A stretch of DNA of 64,000 nt, taken from Pontibacter fetidus (GTDB lineage: Bacteria; Bacteroidota; Bacteroidia; Cytophagales; Hymenobacteraceae). Numbering within the stretch: position 1 is the stretch's first letter; the number at the start of each line of letters is the position of its first letter. The notes under the pieces are model-generated. The model searched no databases. It was given only the letters and a program-made list of their open reading frames with translations, and was not told the origin of the DNA. Location of the stretch: contig NZ_JAAEAA010000007.1 in NCBI RefSeq assembly GCF_010119545.1, positions 124,001 through 188,000 on the forward strand. The letters are read 5' to 3'. The translations under genes were made by a program, and so were the position numbers. This document shows positions 1-9,959 of the stretch, one piece after another.

Positions 1-3000
1 GGTACAGGTGCTGTTGCCAGTAACCTAACTGCCGGTACTTATACTGTAACGGTAACAGATGCGCTTGGTGCAGTAACCACTGCTACCAAAGAGATTAAAG
101 TAAATGATACAGTAGCTCCTAAAATTACAGGCACAAAAGTGATTAATGTTCCAGCCGGGCAGTCAGCTAACTGGAATATGTATACATATAATTTCACTGA
201 TCCGCTTCCGGCAGGTGCAGTTGTTACAGGAGTAACACTTGCTTATTCAGGTAACGACCAAGGATGGGGTGGAACAGGTGCATGGGCCAGAATGATAGTT
301 TCGGAGACGCACATTGGATCTAGCCAGTTTTTTGGTAACAGCCAAAACTTCACGATAGAGTACAAGGGGGCATTACCACAGTATGTATATGGTGGAAATA
401 ACTATATGCGCATGGATTTTGACACTTGGCCGGGTTGGGTAGCTTACTTTCACGGCGGTACCATGACTATTCACTACGAGATTGCAACGCTTCCAGACGT
501 TACAGGTCAGTGCTCAGCTACGGCAGTTGCACCAACCGCTACTGATAATTGTGCGGGTACAATTATTGGTACAACTACCGACCCGTTAACGTACAACACC
601 CAAGGCACACACGTAATTACCTGGAAGTTTGATGACGGCAATGGTAACATTACTACAGCTACACAAAATGTAATCATAGCTGATAAAACCAACCCAACTA
701 TAACGGCACCAGCTACAGTAACAGTAAACACTGATGCAGGTAAAAACACGGCATCGGGTGTAGCGTTAGGCAACCCGGTAACAGCTGATAACTGCGAACT
801 TGGCACTATTACCAACAATGCACCGGCTACGTTCCCGGTAGGTAACACCACTGTAACCTGGACCGCAACAGACAAAGTTGGGAACACGGCAACTGCAACG
901 CAAATAGTTACAGTTGAAGATAAGGAAGCACCGGTACCAACTATAGCTACCCTGCCAGATGTAACCGGTGAATGCGCTGCTACAGCTACAGCTCCAACTG
1001 CCACCGACAATGTATCGGGCAATGTTACAGGTACAACTACAGATGCGCTAACTTATAGTGCACAGGGTACTTATACCATCACTTGGACTTATGCCGATGC
1101 GGCTGGCAACAAAGCTACGCAGCAGCAGAAGGTGATCGTGAAAGACATTACCAAACCAACAGTTGTTACCAAAAACATAACCGTTAACCTGGATGCGTCT
1201 GGTAATGCAACCATCGCGGCTGCTGATGTAAATAATGGTTCATCTGATAACTGTGCCATTGCTGCCAACGGCTATAGTTTAGATAAGACCAGCTTTACAT
1301 GCGCGAACGTTGGTAATAATACCGTAACCCTAATGGTTACAGATGCTGCCGGTAACACAGAAAGCAAAACAGCTATCGTAACGGTTAAAGATGTAACTGC
1401 CCCGCTTGCAAAAGCGAAGAATATCACCGTTCAACTGGACGCAAACGGTGCGGCAACTATAGCTCCGACTATGGTAGATAACGGTTCATCAGACCTATGC
1501 GGAGCCGTAACATTAGTGCTTTCTAAAACTACATTTGACTGCACAAATCTTGGTACGAACACAGTTACTTTAACTGTAACAGATGCAGTTGGAAACGAAA
1601 GCACAACAACAGCTACCGTAACTGTAGAAGACAAAGTTGCCCCGCTGGCAAAAGCGAAGAACATCACGGTTCAGCTGGATGCAACTGGTAACGCCACTAT
1701 AGTTGCTGCCGATGTAAATGACGGTTCAACTGATAATTGCGGAATCAAAACTATAGGCCTTTCTAAATCTACTTTCGATTGCAGCAATGTTGGCGAGAAC
1801 ACAGTTACTTTAACGGTTACAGATATCAGCGACAACGTACATGATGCTACAGCTATAGTTACTGTAGAAGACAGAGTAGCTCCGGTAGTTATCACCCAGA
1901 ACATCACCGTTCAGTTAGATGCAACTGGCAATGCTACCATCACGGCAGATGAGATAAACAATGGCAGCACGGATGCCTGCGGAATTAGATCTGTGAGCCT
2001 GAGCAAAACTGCTTTCGATTGCGCTAACATTGGTGCCAATACCGTAACCCTGACCGTAACCGACAACAACGGAAACGTTGCTACCAAAACGGCTATAGTT
2101 ACTGTAGAAGACAAGATTGCTCCGATAGCGATTACCAAAAACATTACTGTAAAACTGGATGCCACCGGCAAGGCAACTATAGTTGCTGCTGATGTAAACA
2201 ACGGCTCATCGGATGTTTGCGGAGATGTAACGTTAGGTATTGATAAGACGAATTTCGATTGCTCTGACATCGGCGAGAAGACAGTAATACTTACTGTAAC
2301 AGATCGTAGCGGAAACTCTGCTGCTGCAAATGCAACTGTAACTATTGTGGATGACCTGGCGCCGGTGGTAGCTACGCGTAACATCACCGTACAGTTGAAT
2401 GCAGAAGGTAAAGCAATTATAACTCCTGCCATGATCGACAATGGTTCTGCAGATAATTGCAGCATTGGCAACATGAAACTGAACCAGACTGAGTTTGCGT
2501 GCGGTGGTACGACTACGGTAACGCTAACCGTAGAAGACGTGAACGGAAACGTTGCTTCAGGTACTGCTATAGTAACCGTAGAAGACAAAGTAGCTCCGGT
2601 AGCCAACACCAAAAACATCACAGTAGAACTGGATGAAACAGGTAAGGCAACTATAGTTGCTTCGGATGTTGAGAATGGCTCAACAGACAACTGTGAAATT
2701 GTTTCTTACGAACTTAGCAAAACAGCGTTTGACTGCAGTAATGTAGGTGATAATACGGTAAACCTGATTGTTACTGATAAAGCTGGTAACACAGCCATGG
2801 CTGCTGCAACCGTAACTATAGTTGACCACATCAAACCAACTATAACTGCACCTGGTGATATCGTACTGGATGTAGATGCTGGTAAAACAACTGCTTCTAA
2901 TGTAAACCTGGGAACTCCGTTTACAGCTGATAACTGCTCGGTAGCTGATGTGTACAACGACGTACCTGCTGGCTTCCTGTTCCCGACGGGTACAACTATA

Positions 3001-3903
3001 GTTATCTGGACAGTTTTGGACAAATACGGCAACAAAACCACAGCTACCCAGACTGTAACTGTGCGCCGCGATATAGTAACCGTAACTCCTTCGGCAACTA
3101 TAAATGTGCCAATCAGAACGGCCTATGCTTCGTTGCAATTGCCTGCCAATGTAGCGGTTACTTACTCTGATGGTAGCACGGCAACACATGGTGTAAACTG
3201 GGCGCAGGGTAACTATAACGGACTGGTTGCTGGTAACTATAGCTTAACTGGTACACTTGTACTTACCGATGGCATCACGAACACAACTGGCCTTAAAGCA
3301 GCTATTACCGTGGTAGTGGAGCCAAACAAAGTGCCTACCGCGCTGGCATTCAGTGCTACCACGTTTGCACCTAATGCGCAGCCAAACGACGTGATCGGTA
3401 CACTTACCACTACTGACCCGGATGACACAGAGTTTACTTATGCACTGGTAGCAGGCACTGGCGATACAGATAATAACCTGTTCCAGATCATCGGCGACAA
3501 AGTATACCTGACGTCTAACAACGGCTTGTCCGGCCAGATCAGTTACACGATCCGTGTTCGTAGCACAGACCCTTACCAGAACACTATCGAGAAGTCCTTT
3601 ACCCTGACCAAGTCGGCTTACGCTACGCCGGTAGACAAGCTGAAGATCGTGAATGCATTCTCTCCGAACGGTGACGGCATCAACGATACCTGGACGATAC
3701 CGGAACTGCGCTTCTACAACAACGTGGAGGTAGAAGTTTTTGACCGCTCTGGTGTACGCCTGTTCCATACCACTAATCCTGAAATGGCCTGGGACGGACG
3801 CAGCACAAACGGACAGATCCTGAAGGGCGCTTTCTTCTACATCGTGCAGGTAAAAGACATCAACCTGGTGAAAAAAGGTGTTGTTACCATTCTTAAAAAG
3901 TAA
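1..3903 (+). CDS. T9SS-exported HYR-repeat surface protein (5' partial)
   Basis: Large cell-surface or secreted protein; the frame is open from the first base, so the true start lies upstream and at least 1300 residues are present. The first residues (GTYTVTVTDALG) look like a SprB-type repeat. HYR/Ig-like modules follow, including a tandem array of about 80-residue units, then a cadherin-like stretch around 3350-3600. The C-terminus has the T9SS type B (gliding-motility-associated) sorting domain: FSPNGDGINDTW near 3658, then a beta-rich tail with AWDGRSTNGQ and ending in KKGVVTILKK. Known: such proteins cross the outer membrane through the type IX machinery and act as adhesins or gliding adhesins. 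The next gene, 5 nt downstream, is a PorP/SprF protein, the usual partner of SprB-like adhesins. The ligand is unknown. Confidence 0.88.
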   Translation, partial: GTGAVASNLTAGTYTVTVTDALGAVTTATKEIKVNDTVAPKITGTKVINVPAGQSANWNMYTYNFTDPLPAGAVVTGVTLAYSGNDQGWGGTGAWARMIVSETHIGSSQFFGNSQNFTIEYKGALPQYVYGGNNYMRMDFDTWPGWVAYFHGGTMTIHYEIATLPDVTGQCSATAVAPTATDNCAGTIIGTTTDPLTYNTQGTHVITWKFDDGNGNITTATQNVIIADKTNPTITAPATVTVNTDAGKNTASGVALGNPVTADNCELGTITNNAPATFPVGNTTVTWTATDKVGNTATATQIVTVEDKEAPVPTIATLPDVTGECAATATAPTATDNVSGNVTGTTTDALTYSAQGTYTITWTYADAAGNKATQQQKVIVKDITKPTVVTKNITVNLDASGNATIAAADVNNGSSDNCAIAANGYSLDKTSFTCANVGNNTVTLMVTDAAGNTESKTAIVTVKDVTAPLAKAKNITVQLDANGAATIAPTMVDNGSSDLCGAVTLVLSKTTFDCTNLGTNTVTLTVTDAVGNESTTTATVTVEDKVAPLAKAKNITVQLDATGNATIVAADVNDGSTDNCGIKTIGLSKSTFDCSNVGENTVTLTVTDISDNVHDATAIVTVEDRVAPVVITQNITVQLDATGNATITADEINNGSTDACGIRSVSLSKTAFDCANIGANTVTLTVTDNNGNVATKTAIVTVEDKIAPIAITKNITVKLDATGKATIVAADVNNGSSDVCGDVTLGIDKTNFDCSDIGEKTVILTVTDRSGNSAAANATVTIVDDLAPVVATRNITVQLNAEGKAIITPAMIDNGSADNCSIGNMKLNQTEFACGGTTTVTLTVEDVNGNVASGTAIVTVEDKVAPVANTKNITVELDETGKATIVASDVENGSTDNCEIVSYELSKTAFDCSNVGDNTVNLIVTDKAGNTAMAAATVTIVDHIKPTITAPGDIVLDVDAGKTTASNVNLGTPFTADNCSVADVYNDVPAGFLFPTGTTIVIWTVLDKYGNKTTATQTVTVRRDIVTVTPSATINVPIRTAYASLQLPANVAVTYSDGSTATHGVNWAQGNYNGLVAGNYSLTGTLVLTDGITNTTGLKAAITVVVEPNKVPTALAFSATTFAPNAQPNDVIGTLTTTDPDDTEFTYALVAGTGDTDNNLFQIIGDKVYLTSNNGLSGQISYTIRVRSTDPYQNTIEKSFTLTKSAYATPVDKLKIVNAFSPNGDGINDTWTIPELRFYNNVEVEVFDRSGVRLFHTTNPEMAWDGRSTNGQILKGAFFYIVQVKDINLVKKGVVTILKK
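1132..2823 (+). repeat. Seven tandem HYR-like repeats (about 240 nt each)
   Basis: Seven consecutive units of about 79-82 residues, each beginning V-[TI]-V-x-D-x-x-x-P and containing NITVxLD, a DNGSxDxC or NNGSxDxC core, FxC and NTVTLxVTD. The spacing is close to 240 nt. Two conserved cysteines per unit probably form a disulphide. Units differ by many substitutions, so the array is old or diversifying, not a recent duplication. Confidence 0.85.
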
Positions 3904-3908
3904 TTAAA

Positions 3909-4901
3909 ATGAAAAAGATATATATAACCATAGCCCTTGTGGCTTCTGTTCTGGGCGCCAATGCCCAGAACAGAAAACATGTGGCCAACTTCTCGCTGTT
4001 TCAGCAGTATTTTAACCCGGCCCTTACCGGTTACGAAGGCTCGATGGTAAAGACCTATTACCGCAACCAGTGGACCGGTTTTGAAGATGCACCCAAAACT
4101 ATTTTTGCATCAGCAGAGCTGGATATGGCTGACCTGGCATCCTGGAAGAAAGACGGGTTACTGAAAACCAGCGAAGCCGACAACTATAACCGCCAGCTGG
4201 AAGCCAAACACGCTTTTGGCCTGGCCGTGCTAAACGACCGCTTCGGACCTTTTACAGAAACACAACTGCACCTGAGCTACGGTACACGCGTGCGCCTTTC
4301 CGAAAAACTGAGTTTACGTTGGGGAGCTGCCGCTACGTATAGTTCGCAGCAGCTGGATGCCAGCAAACTTACCACCGACCAGGAAGGCGATCCGGAGTTT
4401 GAGAATTTTAACGGGCAGACAGCTAAAATAGGCAAGTTTGATCTGAACATGGGCCTGATGCTGACAGCTGAGAACTTTTACCTGGGTTACGCCATGCAGG
4501 ACATCCTGAAAGGTAAAATGACCACCGGAGACGATTACCTGAACAATAGCTTTCCGCAGCAGCACGTGGTGCAGGCCGGTTACCGCACAGCCCTTACCGA
4601 GCAGGTTGGTATAGTTGCCAATGGTTTGTACCGCTATGATGACAAACTGGAAGAAAGCATGGAAGGCCAGCTGAAGGCTGTGTACCAGAACATGCTGTGG
4701 GTAGGTGCCGGTTACCGCAAAGACCTGGCTTACTCTTTCCAGGGAGGCGTGCGGTTAAGCCAGCTGCGCCTGGGCTATGTATACGAATTGCCTACTGCTG
4801 ATGCCAAATACATGGATAAAACCACAAACGAGATCATGGTAACCTATAACCTGGTACCGGTAAAGTATCCGAAGTATGGCAAAAAAGTAACGATCTGGTA
4901 A
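3909..4901 (+). CDS. PorP/SprF family type IX secretion outer-membrane protein
   Basis: 330 residues with a signal peptide (MKKIYITIALVASVLGANAQ). The mature start VANFSLFQQYFNPALTGYEG is typical of the PorP/SprF family: the asparagine-proline-alanine segment, followed by an outer-membrane beta-barrel with alternating aromatic strands to the C-terminus. Known: SprF-like proteins are needed for export or surface attachment of individual T9SS adhesins such as SprB. It lies 5 nt after the HYR protein and 16 nt before an OmpA-like gene, so a three-gene operon is likely. Inference: it is the dedicated exporter or anchor partner of the upstream protein. Confidence 0.9.
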   Translation: MKKIYITIALVASVLGANAQNRKHVANFSLFQQYFNPALTGYEGSMVKTYYRNQWTGFEDAPKTIFASAELDMADLASWKKDGLLKTSEADNYNRQLEAKHAFGLAVLNDRFGPFTETQLHLSYGTRVRLSEKLSLRWGAAATYSSQQLDASKLTTDQEGDPEFENFNGQTAKIGKFDLNMGLMLTAENFYLGYAMQDILKGKMTTGDDYLNNSFPQQHVVQAGYRTALTEQVGIVANGLYRYDDKLEESMEGQLKAVYQNMLWVGAGYRKDLAYSFQGGVRLSQLRLGYVYELPTADAKYMDKTTNEIMVTYNLVPVKYPKYGKKVTIW

Positions 4902-4917
4902 CCTGTTAATAAAGACA

Positions 4918-6093
4918 ATGAAAAAGATAATCTATACCATCGCCTTTTTACTGGCAACCGGAACTATAGCACACGCCCAAACACCCTTAAAAGAAACCGG
5001 CACCGACCTGGCCGATTTTATTTTGCTGGAAAATGACGTACTGCTTTATGCCCGCAAAGAAACCGACGGCCAATACCTGTATACGGAAAAGCGCGGCGAT
5101 GCAACAAGTGCTAAAAAGGAACTGGTGCTAAACACAGGAACTATAAATGCACTGGTAGGCCGCAGTGTAGCAACAGGGGAGTACTATGTGTACCAGAAAA
5201 ATGGTCGCAACCAGGAAGTAATCTCGTTTTATAGTTATAAAGAAGGAGCTTTTGATAAAACAGGTGAACGCAGCCTCCCGAAACTGAAGAACCATTCGCA
5301 GAACCTGGGCCTTTTCCTGACAGAGGACAAAAATACCATGGTAATATCGGCGGAGCTGGGTAAGAGCCGCGGCTACGAAGACCTGTATGTAAGCCAATGG
5401 GAAAACAATCGCTGGACAAAACCTAAGAACTTAGGAAAATCAGTAAATACCCGCCAGGCAGAGTTTGCTCCTTACATGGCCAATGATACCTTGTACTTTT
5501 CAAGAATGGAGGAGTCGGAGGCGTACAACTATAGCGCAGGATTTACGGCGAACGGCCAGGCAGGCACACCCGCAAAGTTGGAGCCGGTTGTAAATGCAAC
5601 TGGTACATACAATGCCTACTACAAAAAAGTGAACGAGCGCCAGATGTGGCTCTCAGCCTCTACCGACAATAAACCTTTTCATACGGCTTACCTGTTAGAG
5701 AAGCCTGCGCCTGTAGCAGAGGAAACTATAGTTGCTGAAGAAGTAGTAGAGGAAGCACTGCCGGCTCCGGTTGTTAAAACAAAAGCAGCAACACCAGGGC
5801 TAACATTGCCTTTTGCTTTTAACAGTATATACATGAACCTGGAGAATGTTTCGGCGCTGGCCAGGTTCTTAAACCAGCAGCCTGAAGGTACTGCCTTTGT
5901 CATAAAAGGATATTCTGATGGGTATGGAACTGCAGAAGTAAAAGAGAACGTAAGCCGTCGCCGAGCTAGGTTAATTCAGCAGTACATCGAAAAGTATTTC
6001 CCTGCCAAGAACTTTACTTTGGAAGTTGAAAACGAAGTGCGCAGCGAAAAAGGACAGGCAAATCGTAAAGCCGAACTATACCTGATGCAGTAA
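4918..6093 (+). CDS. OmpA-like periplasmic protein with PD40-type propeller
   Basis: 391 residues. Signal peptide (ending AHAQ), then beta-propeller-like PD40/WD40 segments (DLYVSQWENNRWTKPKNLGK, and APYMANDTLYFSR). A proline/valine/glutamate-rich linker near residues 265-290 leads into a C-terminal OmpA domain (VIKGYSDGYGT, then VSRRRARLIQQYI). The OmpA fold binds peptidoglycan, so the product probably anchors or organises the preceding PorP/SprF protein at the cell wall. This resembles the PorE type of T9SS accessory protein, but the exact orthology is inferred. It is the last gene of the operon; a strong terminator follows 21 nt after the stop. Confidence 0.82.
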   Translation: MKKIIYTIAFLLATGTIAHAQTPLKETGTDLADFILLENDVLLYARKETDGQYLYTEKRGDATSAKKELVLNTGTINALVGRSVATGEYYVYQKNGRNQEVISFYSYKEGAFDKTGERSLPKLKNHSQNLGLFLTEDKNTMVISAELGKSRGYEDLYVSQWENNRWTKPKNLGKSVNTRQAEFAPYMANDTLYFSRMEESEAYNYSAGFTANGQAGTPAKLEPVVNATGTYNAYYKKVNERQMWLSASTDNKPFHTAYLLEKPAPVAEETIVAEEVVEEALPAPVVKTKAATPGLTLPFAFNSIYMNLENVSALARFLNQQPEGTAFVIKGYSDGYGTAEVKENVSRRRARLIQQYIEKYFPAKNFTLEVENEVRSEKGQANRKAELYLMQ

Positions 6094-6114
6094 ATACAAA
6101 TCTAATTTTTTCTG

Positions 6115-6144
6115 AAAAGGCCCTGCCATTGGTAGGGCCTTTTT
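6115..6144 (+). terminator. Rho-independent terminator after the T9SS operon
   Basis: AAAAGGCCCTGCC, loop ATT, then GGTAGGGCCTTTTT: a 13-bp stem with one G-T wobble followed by a T run. It ends the 1-6093 operon. Confidence 0.9.
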
Positions 6145-6663
6145 GTATTTGTAGTAAAGGCAGTTTTACTTAACCTATCGCATTTCTAACTTGCCCATGC
6201 CTGTTCAACAATGCATCCTGGTTCCGTTTGCTGTTGGGCCGGCTTTCATACCCTTTTGTAAAGTCGCCCCCATCGTAAATACACTTTTCCGGAAACAAAC
6301 TTAGGCATCATATCCATTGATTTACGCAAGCTTAACCCTATATAAAATGCTTAGCTAGTATGGCTAGCCGCTTAGTCTATAGTTAGTTTTTCTTTCATTA
6401 CCGGGTGAAAGCTGCAGTAATAATTTGCATTCTTTTTTACAACCATTTTCCAAGGAGCTGCCGGTAGCCAATGCAGGCGATTTCCATAACTTGCCCGAGG
6501 GAGCCTTATTCCCTGTAAAGAAATGATATAGCGTTACTTATCGTAAACCGGACTGTCCTGCAACTATAGTTCACAGTTTTTAGCTGGTACTGGTTTGATA
6601 TACCAATGTCTAACTATAGCTTTCGCAGTAATCAGTCCTTTTCGGGTTATGCCATAGTTTACT
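6145..6663. other. Intergenic region without a recognisable gene
   Basis: About 520 nt between convergent genes. I see no coding frame of quality. It contains CTATAG palindromes at 6377, 6564 (full AACTATAGTT) and 6614, and a short inverted repeat around the two GCTAG boxes near 6352-6368. Confidence 0.6.
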
Positions 6664-9294
6664 TTATTTTTCTGCGTTTTGCTCCCGGTGCTGTATTACC
6701 CTGAAATTCTCCACCATTTTCACGGCTTCACCTATATCTTCGGAGAAGAGGGCGATAAAGGCGTTTTGCGGGGCATACTCGATAGCGTAGGCCAGTGCGC
6801 TCGACTCCTGTTTTATTTCTATAGGTTCCAGTTCGGGTTTTACTGTAAAGATGCCTTCTTTTAGCAGGTTGTTTATTTCTTCGCCTGTGCGGCCACGCAG
6901 GTCTTTGTCCTGCCTGATGATGATCTCATCGAAAATTTCGGCTGCAATTCTCCCAACCTGCCGCATGTCTTCGTCGCGCCTGTCGCCAACTCCTGCAATA
7001 ATGCCTATTTTGGGGTGTGCATTTGTGTTTTTAATAAAATCGCCGATGGCCTCCATGCTGGCCATATTGTGGGCATAGTCAATCAGCACTTCTACTTTCG
7101 GCAGTTTAAACAGGTTCATGCGGCCAGGAGTGGTTTCGTGCGAAGGAATAAAAGTGCGCAGCGCCGTTTTGATCTCGCTTATTTCCATGTGCGAAATATA
7201 AGCTGCTAAGGTAGCTGCCAGCACATTGTAAATGTTAAAGCGGGCTTTACCTCCAAAAGTAATCGGTATATCGGCTACGCGGTCTACCCTTATTTTATAG
7301 GTGTTCTTGAATATAGAGATGTAGCCATCCTCAAAAACAGCTGCCAGCCCGCCTTTAGATATGTGTTCTGTAATGCGTGGATTGTTTTCGTTTAAACTAA
7401 AGAAAGCGACTTTGCAACGCAGCCCGGTCGCCATGTCAAACACAAGGTCATCATCTGCATTTAAAATAGCGTAGCCTTCTGAGCATACCGTTTTAGGAAC
7501 CACCGCTTTTACCTTGGCCATGTCTTCTACGGTATGTATATCGCCAAGTCCTAAATGGTCTTCAGATACATTGGTCACAATCCCGATATCGCACTGCCTG
7601 AAGGCCAGGCCCGAGCGCAACATACCGCCACGGGCAACCTCCAACACCGCATAGTTTACAGTTGGGTCTTTTAACACAAACTCACTGCTATAGGCGCCGG
7701 TTGTGTCGCCTTTTATAATTTTTTTGCCCTGTATGTAAATACCGTCGGTTGTGGTAAAGCCAACTTTATGCCCTTTAAAGTTAAGGATGTGCGATATAAG
7801 GCGGGAAGTAGTGGTTTTGCCATTGGTACCGGTTACGGCTATGATCGGGATGCGGGACGGGCAACCATGCGGGAAGAGCATATCGATGATCGGCTCAGCT
7901 ACGTTGCGTGGCAAACCTTCGGTAGGGGAGATGTGCATGCGCAGACCAGGTGCTGCGTTTACTTCAATTACAGCTCCTCTTGTATCAGGCAAGGGTATGG
8001 CAATATCGGATGTCATGATATCGATGCCGCAGATATCCAAGCCAATAATACCGGCAATGCGCTCGGCCATTAATACATTATAGGAGTCAACTATATCTGT
8101 AACATCGGTAGCGGTGCCACCGGTACTTAGGTTTGCCGTTTTCTTTAAGTGCAGTTCTTCCCCGAAACCAAGTATAGTTTGCAGGGTAATTTCCTTCTCT
8201 CTTAAAATACTGCGCGTTACACGATCTACCTTAATGTGAGTGAGTTCTTTTTCGTGGCCTACACCGCGGCGTGGGTCTTTATTTACCTGGTTTATTAATT
8301 GCCTTATAGTTGAAACGCCATCACCAACAACCATGGCCGGGGTACGTTTGGCAGCGGCCACAAATTTTCCGTTTATAACGAGCAGCCTGTAATCAAAGCC
8401 CTGTATAAACTGCTCTACCATTACAGCCTGTGAGTAGCGTTGTGCTTCGGCAAAGCCTTTGGCAGCATCCTTCCAGTTTTGTATGTTAATGCTGGCACCC
8501 TTGCCCTGATTGCCATCCAGTGGTTTGGTAACGATAGGATAATCCAGGGCGTCGATCGCTTCTTCCAGCTCCCGTAAACTATAAACAGTTCTGCCTTGTG
8601 GTACTGGTATGCCGGCTTCTTCTAGAATATCCTTGGTCATGTTCTTATCACCTGCATTTTCTACCGCAAAAAAGGAGGTATTATTGCTCATGGCTGCCTG
8701 TATACGCTTCTGATAAATACCGTAACCCAGGTGTATATGGCTTGTTTGCCTGTTCTGGATGTAGGGGATGTTCCGGTTTATAGCTTCCTGCACAATAGCT
8801 TCTGTAGTCGGGCCAAAGTATTCATCTTCGCGTATCTGGTGCAGTTTGGCTACATCCTGAATAATACTTACTTTTTCGTTTCTGGCTAACGCTTCCGTTA
8901 TGCGTACTGCAGCTTCAGCGGCATAGGTTCCGGCACGTTCCTCCTGGTAAGAGAAAACTATAGTTTCTACACCTGGCTGACCGTTGGCATAACGTCTGCC
9001 ATACCCACAGTTCATGCCGGCCATCGTTTGTAGTTCCAAGGCAATGTGTTGTACAACTTTGCCTAATACTGTTCCTTCCTCCAGTAACCTGATAAAGCCA
9101 CCTTCGGTGCCTGCTGAGGAGCGGTGCTTGTACATGCCCGCAAATAACTTCTGTATTTTTTGTGACAGGTTAGGAATTTCATTGGTCTGCAGGTGCTGCA
9201 GCTCTTCCATATCCAGTTTTAACACAATTATTTTAGGATGCTTTATAGACCAGTAGTTTGGCCCACGCATTATTTTCAGTTCGAGGATCTTCAT
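6664..9294 (-). CDS. cphA: Cyanophycin synthetase
   Basis: 876 residues, the usual length. Polymerises aspartate and arginine into cyanophycin, a cytoplasmic nitrogen store, with ATP. The N-terminal CphA domain occupies about residues 1-160. An ATP-grasp module (about 205-470) includes VTKPLDGNQGKGASI near 255-269 and VIEVNAAPGLRMH near 442-454. A Mur-ligase-like module begins at the P-loop TGTNGKTTT (489-497) and continues through an EVARGGMLRSG segment. The first Met (MKILELKIMRGPNYW) fits the family; Met9 is the alternative. No cyanophycinase or isoaspartyl dipeptidase gene lies within several kb, unlike many cph loci, so degradation must be encoded elsewhere or absent. It stands alone, with long spacers on both sides. 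Confidence 0.95.
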   Translation of the reverse strand: MKILELKIMRGPNYWSIKHPKIIVLKLDMEELQHLQTNEIPNLSQKIQKLFAGMYKHRSSAGTEGGFIRLLEEGTVLGKVVQHIALELQTMAGMNCGYGRRYANGQPGVETIVFSYQEERAGTYAAEAAVRITEALARNEKVSIIQDVAKLHQIREDEYFGPTTEAIVQEAINRNIPYIQNRQTSHIHLGYGIYQKRIQAAMSNNTSFFAVENAGDKNMTKDILEEAGIPVPQGRTVYSLRELEEAIDALDYPIVTKPLDGNQGKGASINIQNWKDAAKGFAEAQRYSQAVMVEQFIQGFDYRLLVINGKFVAAAKRTPAMVVGDGVSTIRQLINQVNKDPRRGVGHEKELTHIKVDRVTRSILREKEITLQTILGFGEELHLKKTANLSTGGTATDVTDIVDSYNVLMAERIAGIIGLDICGIDIMTSDIAIPLPDTRGAVIEVNAAPGLRMHISPTEGLPRNVAEPIIDMLFPHGCPSRIPIIAVTGTNGKTTTSRLISHILNFKGHKVGFTTTDGIYIQGKKIIKGDTTGAYSSEFVLKDPTVNYAVLEVARGGMLRSGLAFRQCDIGIVTNVSEDHLGLGDIHTVEDMAKVKAVVPKTVCSEGYAILNADDDLVFDMATGLRCKVAFFSLNENNPRITEHISKGGLAAVFEDGYISIFKNTYKIRVDRVADIPITFGGKARFNIYNVLAATLAAYISHMEISEIKTALRTFIPSHETTPGRMNLFKLPKVEVLIDYAHNMASMEAIGDFIKNTNAHPKIGIIAGVGDRRDEDMRQVGRIAAEIFDEIIIRQDKDLRGRTGEEINNLLKEGIFTVKPELEPIEIKQESSALAYAIEYAPQNAFIALFSEDIGEAVKMVENFRVIQHREQNAEK

Positions 9295-9599
9295 AAAGAT
9301 TTTAAAATTGACTCTTTATATACAGCTGTTGTTAGTTATAGTAGGGTAAATCTTGTGGCAGGAACATGCAAAATGGTCTACTTAACTATACGGACACCGG
9401 CAACAGGCATCAAGCCAAAAAATGGTAAATACGTAATAATGCTTCCAGATTTAGTAGCTAGTAATATATACTAAGTATAAATACTGAAATAAATAGAGGC
9501 TACACTGAACAGTAAGCTGAGTTTATACAGGACTCGTTTTAAGAATTTTGACTTTCTGTTGTTAATAGAAGAACCATTAATTGCTTCTGACGTGATCCG

Positions 9600-9959
9600 G
9601 TATTAAACAAAAAGCCATGCAACAGGCGTTGTTGATAGCCTGAACGGAAATACTATGGTTAAGCTAAATGCAACAAGTCGGAGGCTTGGCTTATAGTTGA
9701 ACTAGGCCTGTACAGTTAAGAAAAGTATATGCACAGCCTAAAAACGCGACAAATACTTACGCAATGGCATAAACCTGTATTTGTGAGTATAAAGCCTGTA
9801 ATTAGATGAAGCAAGGTAGCCGGAGCACGAGGGTAAGTCGTAAATTAGTCTATAAACTTTCAAAGAACCTATAACCCGGAAACGTGCTGTAGGATCACCC
9901 TTGAAAACAGAGAGAAACCATGGCCTAATAGGTGCTGAGGCTGGTTTCTCTCGTTTTTT
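9600..9959 (+). ncRNA. Possible non-coding transcript ending at a strong terminator
   Basis: The 946-nt spacer 9295-10240 holds no convincing gene, yet a strong plus-strand terminator closes at 9959, so something is probably transcribed towards it. At 9746-9772 there is a short reading ATNTYAMA followed by TAA and ACCTG, which looks like a tmRNA tag and its following segment. However, I find neither a tRNA-like T-arm nor a tmRNA 5' end, so tmRNA is not supported. The 5' boundary given is arbitrary. Confidence 0.22.
9910..9959 (+). terminator. Strong terminator with no visible upstream gene
   Basis: GAGAGAAACCA (9910-9920) pairs perfectly with TGGTTTCTCTC (9942-9952), with an inner GCCT/AGGC extension, followed by GTTTTTTG. 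The nearest plus-strand gene ends far upstream, at 6093. Confidence 0.8.

Noticed and set aside
507-3768. Several long antisense frames across the HYR protein
   Set aside because: They repeat with the 240-nt unit and are rich in Val/Thr/Ser; they are by-products of the repetitive coding strand.
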